From the NCBI GenBank assembly GCA_003255065.1, contig QAOA01004497.1:144001-208000 (forward strand): DNA of 64,000 bases. Reading direction: 5' to 3'. The translations under genes and the position numbers were made by a program. This document shows, piece by piece, positions 1-12,026 of the stretch. Positions within the stretch are counted from its first letter, which is position 1; each line of letters opens with the position of its first letter. The notes under the pieces are model-generated. The model was not told where the DNA came from and searched no databases. It worked only from the letters and a program-made list of their open reading frames with translations. This DNA is from Cercis canadensis (Eukaryota; Streptophyta; Magnoliopsida; Fabales; Fabaceae).

Positions 1-2811
1 AGCTCATCAGTTTAGTATAATCTAGTCTTAGAGGTCACCTATTGGGTATCAATAACCAAAAGCTTTCTCTAGTCTTTTCAATGTGAAGAACAATGCTTGG
101 GTTGTTGAGAGGTTGAGGGTAGACAGGATTTAAAATTAAAAATAATGGCATATACACTAAATTTGTCTCAACAATATATATAATTGACAAATGGTCTCAT
201 TTTTCTATCAAAATTAAATTATGTTACAAAATATTTTTTTTAACGAAGAGATAAATATTTTATCATTCAAGTTAAGTCCAAAAGATTAATGGGTAACTGG
301 TACTGCATCTGAGTGAACTCCATTAACATTTCCTTGTTGAAGAAGATTCTCTTTCGTCAAATCCCTGCATTTATGAAAGAAGATTAAAAAAATCAAATTT
401 CAAAGTCCAAATTAGATTAGAAATTGGCCTTTTTGATTTCATTAATTAAAAATTAGATTGTCTTTAGGTTTCTGTTTTGGCCCTTTTAGCAAGTGGCCTT
501 AGAAAATTTATAATTGGTTGATTCTTAATTGAGGCCAAGGGCCACCTAAGAAAAGATATAAGAAGAAAAGGGCAACTAAGATTATGGAAAAACATACTGT
601 TGAGATGGTATGCCCACTAAATACAGCTGGTGTGAAGAATATTGGAAGGTCTTCTAGTACCTGTAAATGGCTTGTATTGACCATGATCTATGACTATGAG
701 AATCATAGAAAATATTGAGAAGGAATATGCAAACACAAACATAGACACAGAAAAGAAAAGTGGGTGTTAATCTTGAACTTGGACTGAAAAATAATGTGAA
801 AGAGCACAAGGGAAGGGTCCCATGAGTTTGATTCCAAATTGAAACCACATCATGGAATTCGTCAGTTGTGTCTACGCCTTCCTTTGACGTGTGGAAAGTG
901 AATGGCAACATATATAATTACTAGGATGATGACTCATAGAACAATCATCCAAAATTGAACGTAAATTAAACTAAATTCACAGTAAAACTTGGAAATTTTT
1001 GGATTACAAGGGACCCAAAAGGCCCAAGTTTTCATTGCAAATTGGAACCAACTCAGAGAGACTATATATATTTTCCTATGTTGTCCTTTGTTCATTGGAT
1101 AATTAAGAGGTAGACAATAATGATACTTACTATTATTAATTAACACAAGGTTAATATTTTTTTTGTAGGAAATGGTTAAATTGAATTTTTCTAACCAAGT
1201 TAATTAAAGGGGTTTATTGTTTCAAAATAATGGCCAATAAGGAAAATTCAGGGAAATAGCTGTGATCTGTATCAGCGTATTCTAAAATTTGCCTTGGCAG
1301 CTATATATAAACTGTAAGTGCGTATGACAGTAATAAACAAATAGCAAAGTGAGATTATAAAAGGGAACATAAAAGCGATAACTATTTGTTTGTTTGCTTA
1401 AAGAAGAGGCAAACCCAAAAGGTTGAGTGGATAGTCTAGCTGCTATTATTGTATGCATTTCTGAGAGGGAAGATCACTGGTCTTTACTTTGGAACTCATC
1501 AAGGGTCTTCAAGGTAAGTTTGGGTTATCCCTAAAGCCAGTTAGAGAAAGTGAAAATGACCCTCTAACCAAAGTTCAAGCGATTGACTGCTAAATTTTAT
1601 TTACCCTAGCTAGAAGAGGTAGCTTCACTGCTAGGAGATAATGGAATCAATCTTTTAAAAAAGAAGGTTAAAAAGGCCTTTAGAAAATATCAAAGGGAAA
1701 AAAAAAATATGATAGGGATTAACAGCTTAGTTAAACTAGTTTAGTTTGCATATAGAAGTGATTTTGATGTGTTTTGAGTTCTCAAATCACACGCATGGTG
1801 CTATGACACGTTAGATAGTACGAAAAAGAAAAAGAAAACAATATGACCTATTATAGCATAGCTTTGCTGGCATGGCTGCCACAAAGAAGGGAATTAGTGG
1901 ACAATTAGGATGATCTATCGTTGAAAAAGGTGGGGATGAGTATCAGTTAGTGGATTCATAGATGCAATACATATATAGGCAAGAACCCTCCAATAATCAA
2001 AAGTCAAGCACAAATGAAAAAGCAAAGGGTGGGTACCCCATGTGTTATAAAAATTTTAAATTGACAGTCATGTCCTTCAATGATACAAAAATATCTCTCT
2101 TGTATGGAAATTTGGCATGATTCACTATTTCATATTTAATTTCCTAAAAAGACTTTGTGAAACAAAAATTAACATGTAGGGTAGTGTGTGGTTAGTCACA
2201 TGGGCAAAGATACAATTAAAAGTAGAGTTCTTGCATTCAATTTTCTTATAAACAACATATAATTAACTTGATGAAGAAAATAAATGAGATTGCTTTATAA
2301 AGATCTAAGATTTGAATTTATATACGAGCCAAAGAAAAGGGAATTAGGGTAAGTCTGGACTAAATTTGAGTAATGATATTAATTATTACTTCGCTCAAGC
2401 GGTATCAAATTGAGATTCACAAAGAAGTTAGGTAATTAGGTTAAGGTTAAGATTGTCATAAAAATCAACTGAATACTTTTATTGATTTATTTTATTTTGG
2501 TTGGGGCAATAAAAATTAATGGTACACAGTACTAATTTCTTTGATGAAATATTCTAGTTGCAACTTTTGATGGCTTAATTTAAAGAAAAAAGGAAGAGGT
2601 ATTTGGATAATGAATAGATGATAGCACTTGTTCTAAGCTCTTATTTCTGTCAATCATCAGCTATTTAAAGCAATGGTCAGAGAGTAAGTTGTCCACTTAG
2701 CTTTGTGGAGAACCCTTTGGGAAAGAAATTATCTATCAAATCCAGAATCTGGTTGTGATAGTAGGTATGGAGCTTTACTGGCAAAAATCCATCCATGGGT
2801 CTTGAAGAAGC

Positions 2812-2873
2812 ATGGAGGATAGTGAGAGTGGGTTGAAGTGGTCACTCACACTTCCCCCCTCACACTCCTCCAC
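2812..2873 (+). other. Candidate imperfect stem-loop, possible small-RNA precursor
   Basis: The arm at about 2812-2832 (starts TGGAGGATAGTGAG) pairs imperfectly with the arm at about 2854-2873 (CCCTCACACTCCTCC), with some 15 pairs over 20 positions and a loop of about 21 bases. Neither arm matches a conserved plant miRNA that I know (156 to 482, 828, 858 and others were considered). It could be a lineage-specific miRNA or a chance purine/pyrimidine hairpin. Confidence 0.2.
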
Positions 2874-3796
2874 TTCCAAAACAGTTTGCTTGTGCTTAGT
2901 TAAAAGGCTTCTCGGATCATCAAGAAAGCAATAAAGCATTCTCTAGCTATGAGTGGCAGAAGCAGAGAAGCTGAACAGAGAAGAGACTTTGGCTACAGCT
3001 AAGGCAAACCGGCAAGTCACAAAAAGGCAATGGACTCCATTAGGGGCCCTTATGGCAGGCTATGTTTTTCTTCTTCTATTCTAGTTCCTTCTTGCATTAG
3101 ATTTAGAATGTAATAAACAAAAATGGTCTTCCTTTGAGATGCTACCAGTTTGAGCTGTTCAAATCACTCCAGCTGACTAGTAGATTTCAATTTTTTCTTC
3201 AGTTTCTGCAGATGACTAGGTAATCAATCTCTTTCTCTTTTGTGTCTCTGTTGGTTATGTTATCTTATGTTACATACACGGTTTTTGCCATGCGTATATG
3301 CTGGTTTGTGTTATGGGCAATAAAAGAATCATGTACTCTTCTGGTATCTTAATTGATGTTTAGCATTCTTCTAATTCATAAAACCTGTTATTAGCAAAGC
3401 TTCAGTGACCTTTGGATTAACGTTGGTAGAGCCAATAATGATCATGTCCCTTTTATTCCTACCCACTCCCCCTTTTCTTTTACGTTTCAGATTTTACTGA
3501 CATTGAAAGTGTCTGTGTGGTTCATCCACTCCATATAGGAAAACACTCACCCAAATGATTTATTTGTTTTTTTGGGGTTCTGTAAGCTAACATGAACTCA
3601 ATAATCACTATTGTAATTATTCAATCAAGGCCCTCTTCTTTTCTTTTCTGGGTTGTGTTAATCCGTTTGAACTGCAATGTTTCACTATTGAAAGTTAACC
3701 GACAAAAATTCTTTTAGATCAATGGGGATCATATCACCATTTAGTCAACGTGATGAGATGCATGTTGGTTGTGTATTGGATGCTTTTTATGTGTGT

Positions 3797-3800
<4 letters not shown>

Positions 3801-3828
<28 letters not shown>
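3801..3828 (+). repeat. (GA)n microsatellite
   Basis: About 14 uninterrupted GA units in noncoding DNA. Likely length-polymorphic. Confidence 0.95.
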
Positions 3829-3832
<4 letters not shown>

Positions 3833-4172
3833 TGATTATAGAGGTAGATTTCGTTCAGTCTCTTTCGGCTTCTTTATTGGATTATGCGTGGACATTAGTT
3901 AGAATTTTAAATGTGGCAAATAAAAAAGGCACCTACTATGCCGTCTAGAGTAAACACATTGATGGAAATTTGGTCCAAAATCCAGACGTCATTGCAGATT
4001 GGATCTTAAATTCCTGGAATGGGAATTGATTGGAAAATCCTTCATTTTCCTGCATTTCGTTTCCTGCGTCAACTTTTACTTGGTATATAAAGCATGAAAA
4101 ATCACTCTTTCACACAAGCTTGATACTCCATTTCGTTAGTTAATCCAAGTATCCAACACAATTTCAATTAAA

Positions 4173-4194
4173 AACACACACACACACACACACA
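4173..4194 (+). repeat. (AC)n microsatellite
   Basis: About 11 AC units, just downstream (in gene orientation) of the TBL stop codon. Confidence 0.9.
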
Positions 4195-4429
4195 ATTTCA
4201 AATCGTACTTCTAAACTATTAATATTACAACCGTGCTTGCTACATAAATAAATACAAAACATATAAATCAGCTCAGCACTCTTCTCTTCTGCACAAACTA
4301 TAACTCAGACACCCTTTTGGATGAACATGCCAAATTGGTGGAAACCTAGGAATATACGTGTTGAAAGTGGATAATGGATATGTATAAAGAATCAGAAAAT
4401 GGGTATGCATCAATTTTGGGGAATCTTGC

Positions 4430-7400
4430 TCATGTTTTCCAAGTGCCCTTGCCATATTTTAAGAGAGAAACATAAAGCAATTCATTCCAAGTATCTGGAA
4501 CTCCAGGCAGGCACCAATGGCTGCAATCTTGAGATCCCTCAACAGCAGCTTTTCTTTCTGCTTCTGTCTGATATTCCAATCTGTATATTGAAGGATGCGC
4601 ATCTTTTCTGAAATCTGTAAGCCTACTTATATTCATATATAGAACTGGTGTTTTCATTGTTTTGATGACATATTCTAGGGCTTTCATTTTTGAGGGATAA
4701 TTTTCCAAGAAAGTTTCATTAAATATTGGCTCGGTTTCTTTGTGGCACTGTCCTCCTGAATTCCATTGCCCACCACTGCAACCATGTCAGAAATTCAAGT
4801 AAGTTACTCATCACATCAAGGTCCCCCAAAGTTTAACAAATAAGCAGAAAATTCAACTACATGGTAGCAGGCCTTAAGAATTGAAGAACTAGAGAATATA
4901 TTTTGAAGGTGACCATTTAAAAATCTCAATAATACCCAATATCTGAGTAGCGAGAAACTATTTGATTAAGTCTTTCCAAAATATCAGGTATGAGGTGTTA
5001 TGGATTAAATGGCTGAAGAGGTTATGACAACTAGTTCATCAACTACTAATTAAAGTTTATTTAAATTCAGCAACCAAGAACTTTCTGTTTATGTAAAGAT
5101 AAACTAATCTTGTGCAATATTGTAAGGATATATTACCAATTGGTTCTGAAATTTCCACCCTCCAACAAATGATCTATGCCGTGTTCAGCCACAAAAACAG
5201 ATTTGGTCTAATGTTGAAGAAAGGCAAGTGAACGGTGAACCCAAGGAGTGTTATTATTAGATGAGATTGGACCTTAGCAAATGGCAACGTTACACCTCAA
5301 GTATTAAATGATATAAATTAGGAACAAATTTCCAGCCACAGAAAGTCACTTGAAGCTAATTTTGAGGTAAGGAAGTAAATGGTCGCAAGTTCAGAAATGA
5401 TCCTACTTTTAAGGCTATGCAAACGAGGAAAGTACCTAAAATGGACAAGTGAAAATCCTCTGAAGAACACCTGGGTTCTTTTGCTGTCAATGTTTTTGTC
5501 AATCCACCTAGACCAAGTGGTCAAAGCCCTCGTAAATGCATTCAGAACCTTAAGTCTTGGGTGCACGTGGTTGCCTTCTTGATAATAATCTTCTCTGTAA
5601 CGGTACCAAATGACAACAAAAACAACAAGCGTTAATTCCAAATGCTTAGGAGGAATACAAGCAGAATACAAGGCAGAAAAGAATTAATAGGGATCAGTTC
5701 AAGAAGAATAGTGGGATTAACATCTTCATGCCAAAGTTCTATTATTTGTAAATCTATGTATTTCAGGACTGTTTCTAAGCATAGACAAGTTGAATGTGAG
5801 CTTTCAGAGCAAAGGGACCAAACTCACCCTCTAGATGTTTTATCATGGGTCCACCAATGGCCTGTGTTAAAGATAATGATATCAGCATCGTGATACATAG
5901 GGGTTGTCTGGTCCATCAAATCCAATCTTAATGTCTCAAATGTCCCATTTTTGCCATTGAAAGTTGATTCTCGTACAAGGAATGGGGAACTTACATAATC
6001 CACTGAACAATTATAATCCTACAAATACATCATAAGAAATCAAGAATCACAGATACCATCACATCACAGCATCTATACTTTGCAACAAGCGATGGATAGT
6101 CTTAAAACTTGCCTCGAATCTGAAAGCATAGAAGCCTTTCTTCTTAAATTGTGACCTCCCTGAAATCTCATAAACAAGTTTCTTGTCTTTGATACTCTCA
6201 CGAAGGAGACACACCAAGGACTCCCACATGTTCCTGTTCAATGAATCCCCCACAAAAACCAGCTTCTGTCCTCTCAACCTCTCCAGAAAATCAGTTGCAT
6301 TCAAACTAGGAGAAGACATCAATGGTTAACAAATACATAAGAAAATCATCTACAATTCCCCAAAATTTGAAATGGTTGCTCTTAATGTGTCTAGAGTAAA
6401 CTAACAATAGACCAAACATGAGCCTATAAAATTGAACATAGTAAACCCATGGTAAGTAAAATACACACTGAATACCGTAAAAGTCCATCATTTACCCAGA
6501 TTGGTTAGGCAGATTCTGAGTGAAGAGTATTTCCAAAAAAATAGAGGACAAACCAATGAAGCCCATTAGAATTTAGAACTCCTAATGTTAATATTAAAAA
6601 ATCATAGGCGGGGCCAGGTTCCAATTTTTGTATTCTGCAGACATCATGATCATCAAATTTTCTATCCTTTTCTTTTGTTACTATCATTATCAATCACTCC
6701 TATTCCAAATTCTCATTAAAGATCATTGATTTTCCTACTCTGCATGAACAATATAAAACAAATTTCTAGGTAGATAAATTCTCTTTCATTCAGAATCATC
6801 AATGGAATCACTGAAAATCTTACCTTGGAATGACGCATCCATTTGGCTGCCATCTCCATTTCACATATTCGCCATCTGGCCTTCCATTACGGTGGCAATC
6901 AAAATCCTTATCAATATGGGGGCAAGACCCCGGGGGATAGTATGGCTTTGAATCATCTCTTACCCACTTTCCATCATAAATGTCACAGTTTTTGAAATCA
7001 ATCTGCTTTTTCTGGGAACCATCATAAAAAACAGTGACATTATTTTTCTCATCGGAATCCCCTCCATAATTTCCCGCTACATTGTTATTTCCTGCCGCAT
7101 TATTAGTACTAAAATTGGCATTCGTCGGTGGCTCTCCTTCAACAGTTTTCTGTCTCACCGTCTTTGCCTCATCAGAAAGATTTGCATTCGCAATGATTCT
7201 TCTTTCTTCACCAAGCAAGCTGACATCTTCAACCAACGCCGAAGAATTTCCCCCACCAGTCTTCCCAGAACCAATTCCTTGCCCATTAGAATCCGAGAAA
7301 TTTCCTTTTTCAGCCACAAATGCACCATCTCCTTCATGGCTTTTCTGTTGAACCCTTTGTTCTTCAACATGCAAGTTTTCATTATCACGATACTGGGTAA

Positions 7401-7779
7401 AATTTCCCAATTGAGTTCTGTCAATACCAGTATTGTCATTTTGTCGTACATCTGGCAAACTCACTTCTTCAGTCCTCTGCGGAGGACTCACAGGGTTCTG
7501 CAATTCTGAAGTACCAGTAACATTACCCACAGAAGAAGAGGGAGGATTAGGAGAAAATGAGAAGGGCCATGAAGCAAATGAAGAGTTTGCCCCAACACCA
7601 TCAAATCCTTGCAGAAAAACTTGAACTTTGGGAACGTTAAGCGAATTATTGAGCAAAAGCACAGCAAAAATAATAAGAGAAGCTCCAACCCCCAAACTAA
7701 ACCCAGAAATCACCTTCCTTCTCTGCGATATAAACGGTTCCGAAAATGCAAGTCTCTTGGTATCCATGGAAATAAACAT
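4430..7779 (-). CDS. TBL2-like: Trichome birefringence-like protein (TBR/TBL1/TBL2 group), wall polysaccharide O-acetyltransferase
   Basis: Five coding exons read on the minus strand: 7779-6824, 6305-6113, 6018-5828, 5594-5436, 4775-4430. They join in frame to 614 residues, normal for the long-N-terminus TBR group. A type II membrane anchor lies at about residues 23-44, followed by a Ser/Asn/Gly-rich stem. The cysteine-rich PMR5N domain is at about 263-318 (C-D-I-Y-D-G-K-W, then [11 protein letters not shown]). The GDS motif is at 338-340 in [14 protein letters not shown], and the DxxH motif is D583/H586 in DCSHWCLPG; these are the esterase-type catalytic signatures of the family. TBL proteins sit in the Golgi and O-acetylate xylan, mannan or pectin; TBR affects secondary wall cellulose and pectin esterification. 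Acceptor polymer cannot be told here. Intron 2 uses a GC donor. An alternative start is Met5. Orthology to TBL2 is supported by the adjacent NIK3-like gene. Confidence 0.93.
6111..6113 (-). other. GC splice donor of TBL intron 2 (GC-AG intron)
   Basis: On the minus strand the exon ends ...TTCGAG and the intron begins GCAAGT at 6112-6111. The acceptor at 6020-6019 is a normal AG. Only this cut keeps the conserved FRFE/DYNCSV junction in frame. The next GT (6108-6107) would add residues and shift the frame relative to exon 3. GC donors are a known minor class and normally have an otherwise perfect U1 match, as here. Confidence 0.85.
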
Positions 7780-8899
7780 GCATGCCCACTTTGGGACAAT
7801 GCTATAACATGAACAACGTGTGAACTGTTAAGGAGGAGGAGGAGGAGAGCGGGAGGCCAATGCATCCATCATTCATTATTCTTGTGTCCACAGTGTCGTT
7901 TTGAAGGAAAGGTAAAGAGCGGTAAGGGAGAGACGACAGTGTTTGAGAAAGTTTTTTACTCCTTTGAGGGATAGAGAGAGAAAAGGGAGGGAACTGCAAC
8001 CTGCAGGGGTGTGATTACCTTGCACCCTTGAATCCATTTACAGTATAACCCTCAAATATAACACAACTATTTAAACCACTCTATTTATTGCCTTCTACAA
8101 ATCAAATTACTTTATTTACCGATTCATACAGGTCAAGCCTCAAAGTACTACTTAAAATTCAATTTCAGGAGAAGCTAAAAAAAATTACTTCTTTCTAAGT
8201 CAATTATTCCCTTATAACTTATTTTTAGAATCAATTCTCTACTTTTTCTGAAAACCAAAAACGAGAACAAGAAAAGCTTATACTGCCAAAAAAAAATTGA
8301 AACTTTCCACTAAAAGATTTGCAATTCGTTTATATTTAATGACTAGATTGGCACCATTTAATTATTGAATTAGTTTTAACTTTTAAGTGAATAATGACAA
8401 CTTCCTATTTCTAGTAACCGATACATGTTTCTTTGTTTTTTTTGGTAACCTTAATTTATGTTTCTTAAATGAAGTAATAATTTGAGTAAGGGTTATGATT
8501 AGTAGGTTTTGTTTTTCGTTTAGGTTTTTGTTTTTGGGATTGGAGATTGAGATCAAGTAAGTTTTGAACCTTTTTCTTTCTTGCCTCTTCTAACTAAGTT
8601 TTGAATTCAAATTTCAAATCTCTAATTAGTTATACAATCTATTTATATATTAAAATTACACAAAAATTTAAGTTATTAGATGTGATTTAATAATAAAAAA
8701 AAATTAGTTGCATACATAAGATCAAAGATTTGAACTTCTTTAAGATAATGTAACAAAAAAAAAAAAGAATTACACAAATTTAAATAAAGAGATAGAAGAT
8801 TTTCTTTTACATGAACTAAAATTTTACACGGTACACCTTATCAAAAGAAATATTACTTTTTTTTTTCATAATTTGGTTTTTGGATTAGCCAAAAGATAT

Positions 8900-9040
8900 G
8901 CAGGTAAAACTACACATTCAATTGCATAAAATACCTGAATTTGAGACGATTAAGTACGCACTCATTAATNGCAGCTAAAACTACACATTCAATTGCATAA
9001 AATACCTGAATTTGAGACGATTAAGTACGCACTCATTAAT
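8900..9040 (+). repeat. 70-bp direct duplication flanking a single N (assembly artefact)
   Basis: Bases 8900-8969 and 8971-9040 are the same sequence apart from one base at the start, with the N at 8970 between them. This pattern recurs at other N positions and suggests overlapping contig ends joined without merging. Confidence 0.9.
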
Positions 9041-9357
9041 TTCATCCCAAAATGGGCATTGTCTTTTGGTGCACCATTAATACGGTATTAGAGGGAACAT
9101 TTATGTTGACAAGATAAGGGGTAGATTAGTAACTTCATACATTGTAGCATTGGGTTCTCCGTGGCCAACATTGTAACACTGGGTTCTCCGTGGTCAAAGA
9201 GTAAATTATGAACCAAAAAGGAAAAAAAAAAAAAGGTTGAGTTCTGTCTTAACCGTCACCAACAAACTACGGAAAACCAGTGTCACTAGTATTGAGAGGA
9301 GAGAGAGCATATTGTTTTATTTTTAAAAGGAGATGAGATGCCGCCGACATTTTGGGT

Positions 9358-9367
9358 GACACGTGGC
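9358..9367 (+). promoter_or_regulatory. G-box/ABRE element, copy 1
   Basis: GACACGTGGC, a perfect extended G-box/ABRE core of the type bound by plant bZIP and bHLH factors. It lies about 1.6 kb upstream of the minus-strand TBL start. Which gene it serves, if any, is inference. Confidence 0.45.
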
Positions 9368-9493
9368 ATCATTAGAAGAGAACAAAACATAGCTTCATAC
9401 TAAGTGATGTTGGAACTTACGCCATGTGGTGGTGTTTCCCGCGAGACAGTGTCGGCTTTGCGTAACACCGTCAGAGTTCATCGTTTAGATGAT

Positions 9494-9503
9494 GACACGT
9501 GGC
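9494..9503 (+). promoter_or_regulatory. G-box/ABRE element, copy 2
   Basis: The identical decamer GACACGTGGC, 136 bp from the first copy and in the same orientation. Paired ABREs are often needed for abscisic acid response. Confidence 0.45.
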
Positions 9504-9744
9504 TAAGTATTTTCGAGAGTTTGCTTTTTCGTTGAGCGTGATTCCAGTGAGTGGAGCACGCTCGTCTGAACACACATGCAAACTTTTTTTTTTTTTTTTT
9601 TATATGTGTAAACTTTCCCTTCTAAGGCTTGCTGCTGTATGGTAACTGGTAAGTTGATAACGCGTGGGCCGAGTCGGTTTCGCTATTATTGCTTACCCTC
9701 CCTGACCCATATCTGATACTGATACCCCCACGCAGATGCGGAAA

Positions 9745-10490
9745 TACGATGTCGTTGTCACCATTTCAAAAAGAAAAGAGTAACCTCCGTAATTACATTT
9801 CAAAAAGATTTAAACTTTAACAAAATAATATTTAAAATATTATTAATTATAAAATAATCATTTAATGATGAAAATTCCTAATAAAATGGTCTATCGTTAT
9901 TAAATTTATTAACTATCGAGTAATAAATTAATAGTGTAACACCCGTTAAATTAGTTATGAGCCAACTAGACAAATGAAATGAACAAAAAAAATTTAAAAA
10001 CTGATTAAAAAAAACTCTAAAGGCNGACAAATGAAATGAACAAAAAAAATTAAAAAACTGATTAAAAAAAACTCTAAAGGCCTGAAAAACAAACTTTCTC
10101 AAACACCAAATGCTACAAACCCAAAAAAACAGAGAAAATGGGGCTCTAAGATTACAAAATAAATGAAGCTCTTAATAAAAATCCCAATCTCTGATTTTTC
10201 TTTGACAGATCTTTCCATTTAGAACAACATAGTTTTTGTTCAGGAATTTGGGTTTTTTTTTTTTTTTNTTCAATGAATTTTTTAATTTATGTTTCCACTT
10301 CATTTGTCTTGTTCGCTCATAATTTTGCTAGTTAGGAATTTAACGTGTTACCCATGATCATCACTTTTATCAATTACTAACAAACCTCAATAATGATAGA
10401 CTATTTTATTAAATTTTTTTGTAATTAATGATCTTTTAAGATTATTTTGTTAAAAGTATAATTTTTTTGAAGGATACAATGACAGTTTAC
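9745..10490. mobile_element. Non-autonomous DNA transposon with long terminal inverted repeats
   Basis: The left arm (about 9750-9985) is the reverse complement of the right arm (about 10295-10480). Shared blocks, allowing substitutions, include AATAAAATGGTCTATC, GTAACAC-GTTAAATT and TTATGAGC-AAC-AGACAAATGAA, and an outer TTTAACAAAATAAT. Arms of roughly 180-200 bp with no coding capacity suggest a Mutator-like or foldback element. Exact ends and a target-site duplication could not be fixed. Two N gaps (10025, 10268) fall inside, one with a 56-bp duplication, so the interior is unreliable. Confidence 0.6.
9969..10081 (+). repeat. 56-bp direct duplication around an N (assembly artefact)
   Basis: 9969-10024 and 10026-10081 are almost identical (one A/T-run difference), with N at 10025. 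Confidence 0.85.
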
Positions 10491-10913
10491 TCAAAAGAAA
10501 TGATACACTCTAATACCATTCTTCTTACACTGCAATTATACTTACTTAACAGAAGCATATTGTTGAAGGAACTCAACTTATATAGATAAAAACTAATTTA
10601 AGAGCTTAACTATGAAAATTATTAATTAAGGATCTCAATATGAACATATCAACAAAATAATCTTACATCACATAACTGAATGCTGATGTGAAACAAATAA
10701 ATATATGTATGTCTCTCAAAAAAAAATTACATATATGGATTAAGAAAATCCTATACCATAAATATGAATTAATATTAATATAAATTACATGGTTTAATAA
10801 AAGAAAAAGAACAAATCTAATTAATCAAGTACTTAATAAAAAATAGTACTTAATAAAAATCACAGTATACCAAACACTTCAATTTTTTTCAGTCTTTTTT
10901 TGTTACTTTTTTA

Positions 10914-11135
10914 GTCTGTTTAGAACACAAGATTTTAATAATTGAATTGATATGAAAATCAATTCTTTAACAAAACTTATTGGAAAATTTATCAACTTAA
11001 AAATTGAATTAATTTTTAAATCATTTGTGTGTGTAATATATTATAATTTATAAATCTTATCTCTTTTGGTATATGATTTACAAATCATTTCTTTTCAAAT
11101 TAAATCAATTCATTTGAAGCTAACAAAATGTTCCA
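10914..11135. mobile_element. Possible small inverted-repeat element
   Basis: The left end TCTGTTTAGAACACAAG and the reverse complement of the right end TATGTTTGGAACATTTTG match imperfectly, and AATTGAATTGAT/AATGAATTGATT follow further in. No convincing target-site duplication was seen; the hAT-like assignment is a guess. Confidence 0.3.
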
Positions 11136-11189
11136 AACATAATTTTTTTTTTTTTTTTATGTGAATGTTCCAAGCATACTCGAGCCTTA

Positions 11190-11464
11190 GGATATGTTTG
11201 GCAGGGAATAAAGGGATAAACATTAAGGAAATATCATTTACTTTTAAAAAGAGTAATAACAAGTGTAAACATTATTCTTCAATTATAAATATACTCAATA
11301 ATTTAAGAAGATGAACAAAGGAAGAAGAAAGGAAAGTTGAAGGAGTGGAGGGATTGATGAAGAGAGTCCAAAATATTTTCTCCTTTATTAATTTATTTCA
11401 ATTTATTTTTACAACTAAACACATTTAAAACATAATAAATTTTACTCCCCAGCCGATCATACCC
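11190..11464. mobile_element. Tourist-like MITE (PIF/Harbinger type), 275 bp
   Basis: Left terminus GGATATGTTTGGCAGGGAAT; the right terminus read in reverse complement is GGGTATGATCGGCTGGGGAG, so about 25 bp of imperfect inverted repeat. Both ends are flanked by TTA (11187-11189 and 11465-11467), the 3-bp target typical of PIF/Harbinger. No coding capacity. Confidence 0.65.
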
Positions 11465-11467
11465 TTA

Positions 11468-12026
11468 GAAGAAGCTATGTTTGGTCACGCAATATGGATG
11501 GCTTACCTACGGCTACTGTTGTATGGTTGAGATATTGGAAGGGGTTGGTCCTCCCTGTGGCCCTGACTCCAGAGGAAAAAATTGAAAGTCTAACAAGGGA
11601 AAATTGCTTTGTTTCAGAGGGCTCTCTTAAGCTATAATGCCAAGGCCCTTGTACATATGAACATGAAACTGTGCATTACCAGTCACCGCACCCTTCCATA
11701 TACGAACTGTTGGTCAACGAACACTTACCAACCAATGCTATATGAGATCAGCTTAGCCTATTAGCCACCAAGACAAACAAACAGTAATAACAGGTTAAAG
11801 GCAACTAGGTACAAATTTCTAACATTGATTCAATTTTTTTCTGAACCAACTAAATTGACATTCCAACAAAGAAGAAGATGCTTATACATGACTTTCCTTT
11901 TTTCTTTTTACAGATGAATACAAGCATTCCACAACTATTGACACCAATGACAAATAACCTCTCATTTTTAACCACTTAAACTAAACCTTTTAAAGAGGGA
12001 GCTATAGTGGAAAACCAAGATGGTTG
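11468..12026. other. 3' flank and probable 3' UTR of the NIK3-like gene
   Basis: No reading frame of note. Unremarkable sequence immediately downstream (minus strand) of the receptor kinase stop codon. Confidence 0.5.

Larger units (their letters stand above)
1..4429. other. Intergenic / untranslated region without a recognised protein gene
   Basis: No reading frame here resembles a known protein; the short ones lack good start context and cross AT-rich stretches. The area 2640-3230 is less AT-rich, follows a TATA-like TATTTAAAG at about 2662, and contains an imperfect hairpin (listed separately), so a noncoding transcript is possible but unproven. A donor-like AGGTAAGT occurs near 1513. The last few hundred bases should include the 3' untranslated region of the TBL gene on the minus strand. 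Confidence 0.5.
7780..9744. other. 5' flank of the TBL gene; no coding gene seen
   Basis: Holds the leader and promoter of the minus-strand TBL gene. Purine-rich GGA repeats lie at about 7831-7846. The rest is AT-rich, with a gap-associated duplication at 8900-9040, a 30-bp imperfect tandem repeat at about 9140-9200 (GGGTTCTCCGTGG twice) and two G-box elements near 9.4 kb. No TATA box was identified with confidence. Confidence 0.5.

Noticed and set aside
654..911. 85-codon frame on the minus strand
   Set aside because: No homology, poor composition and no gene context.
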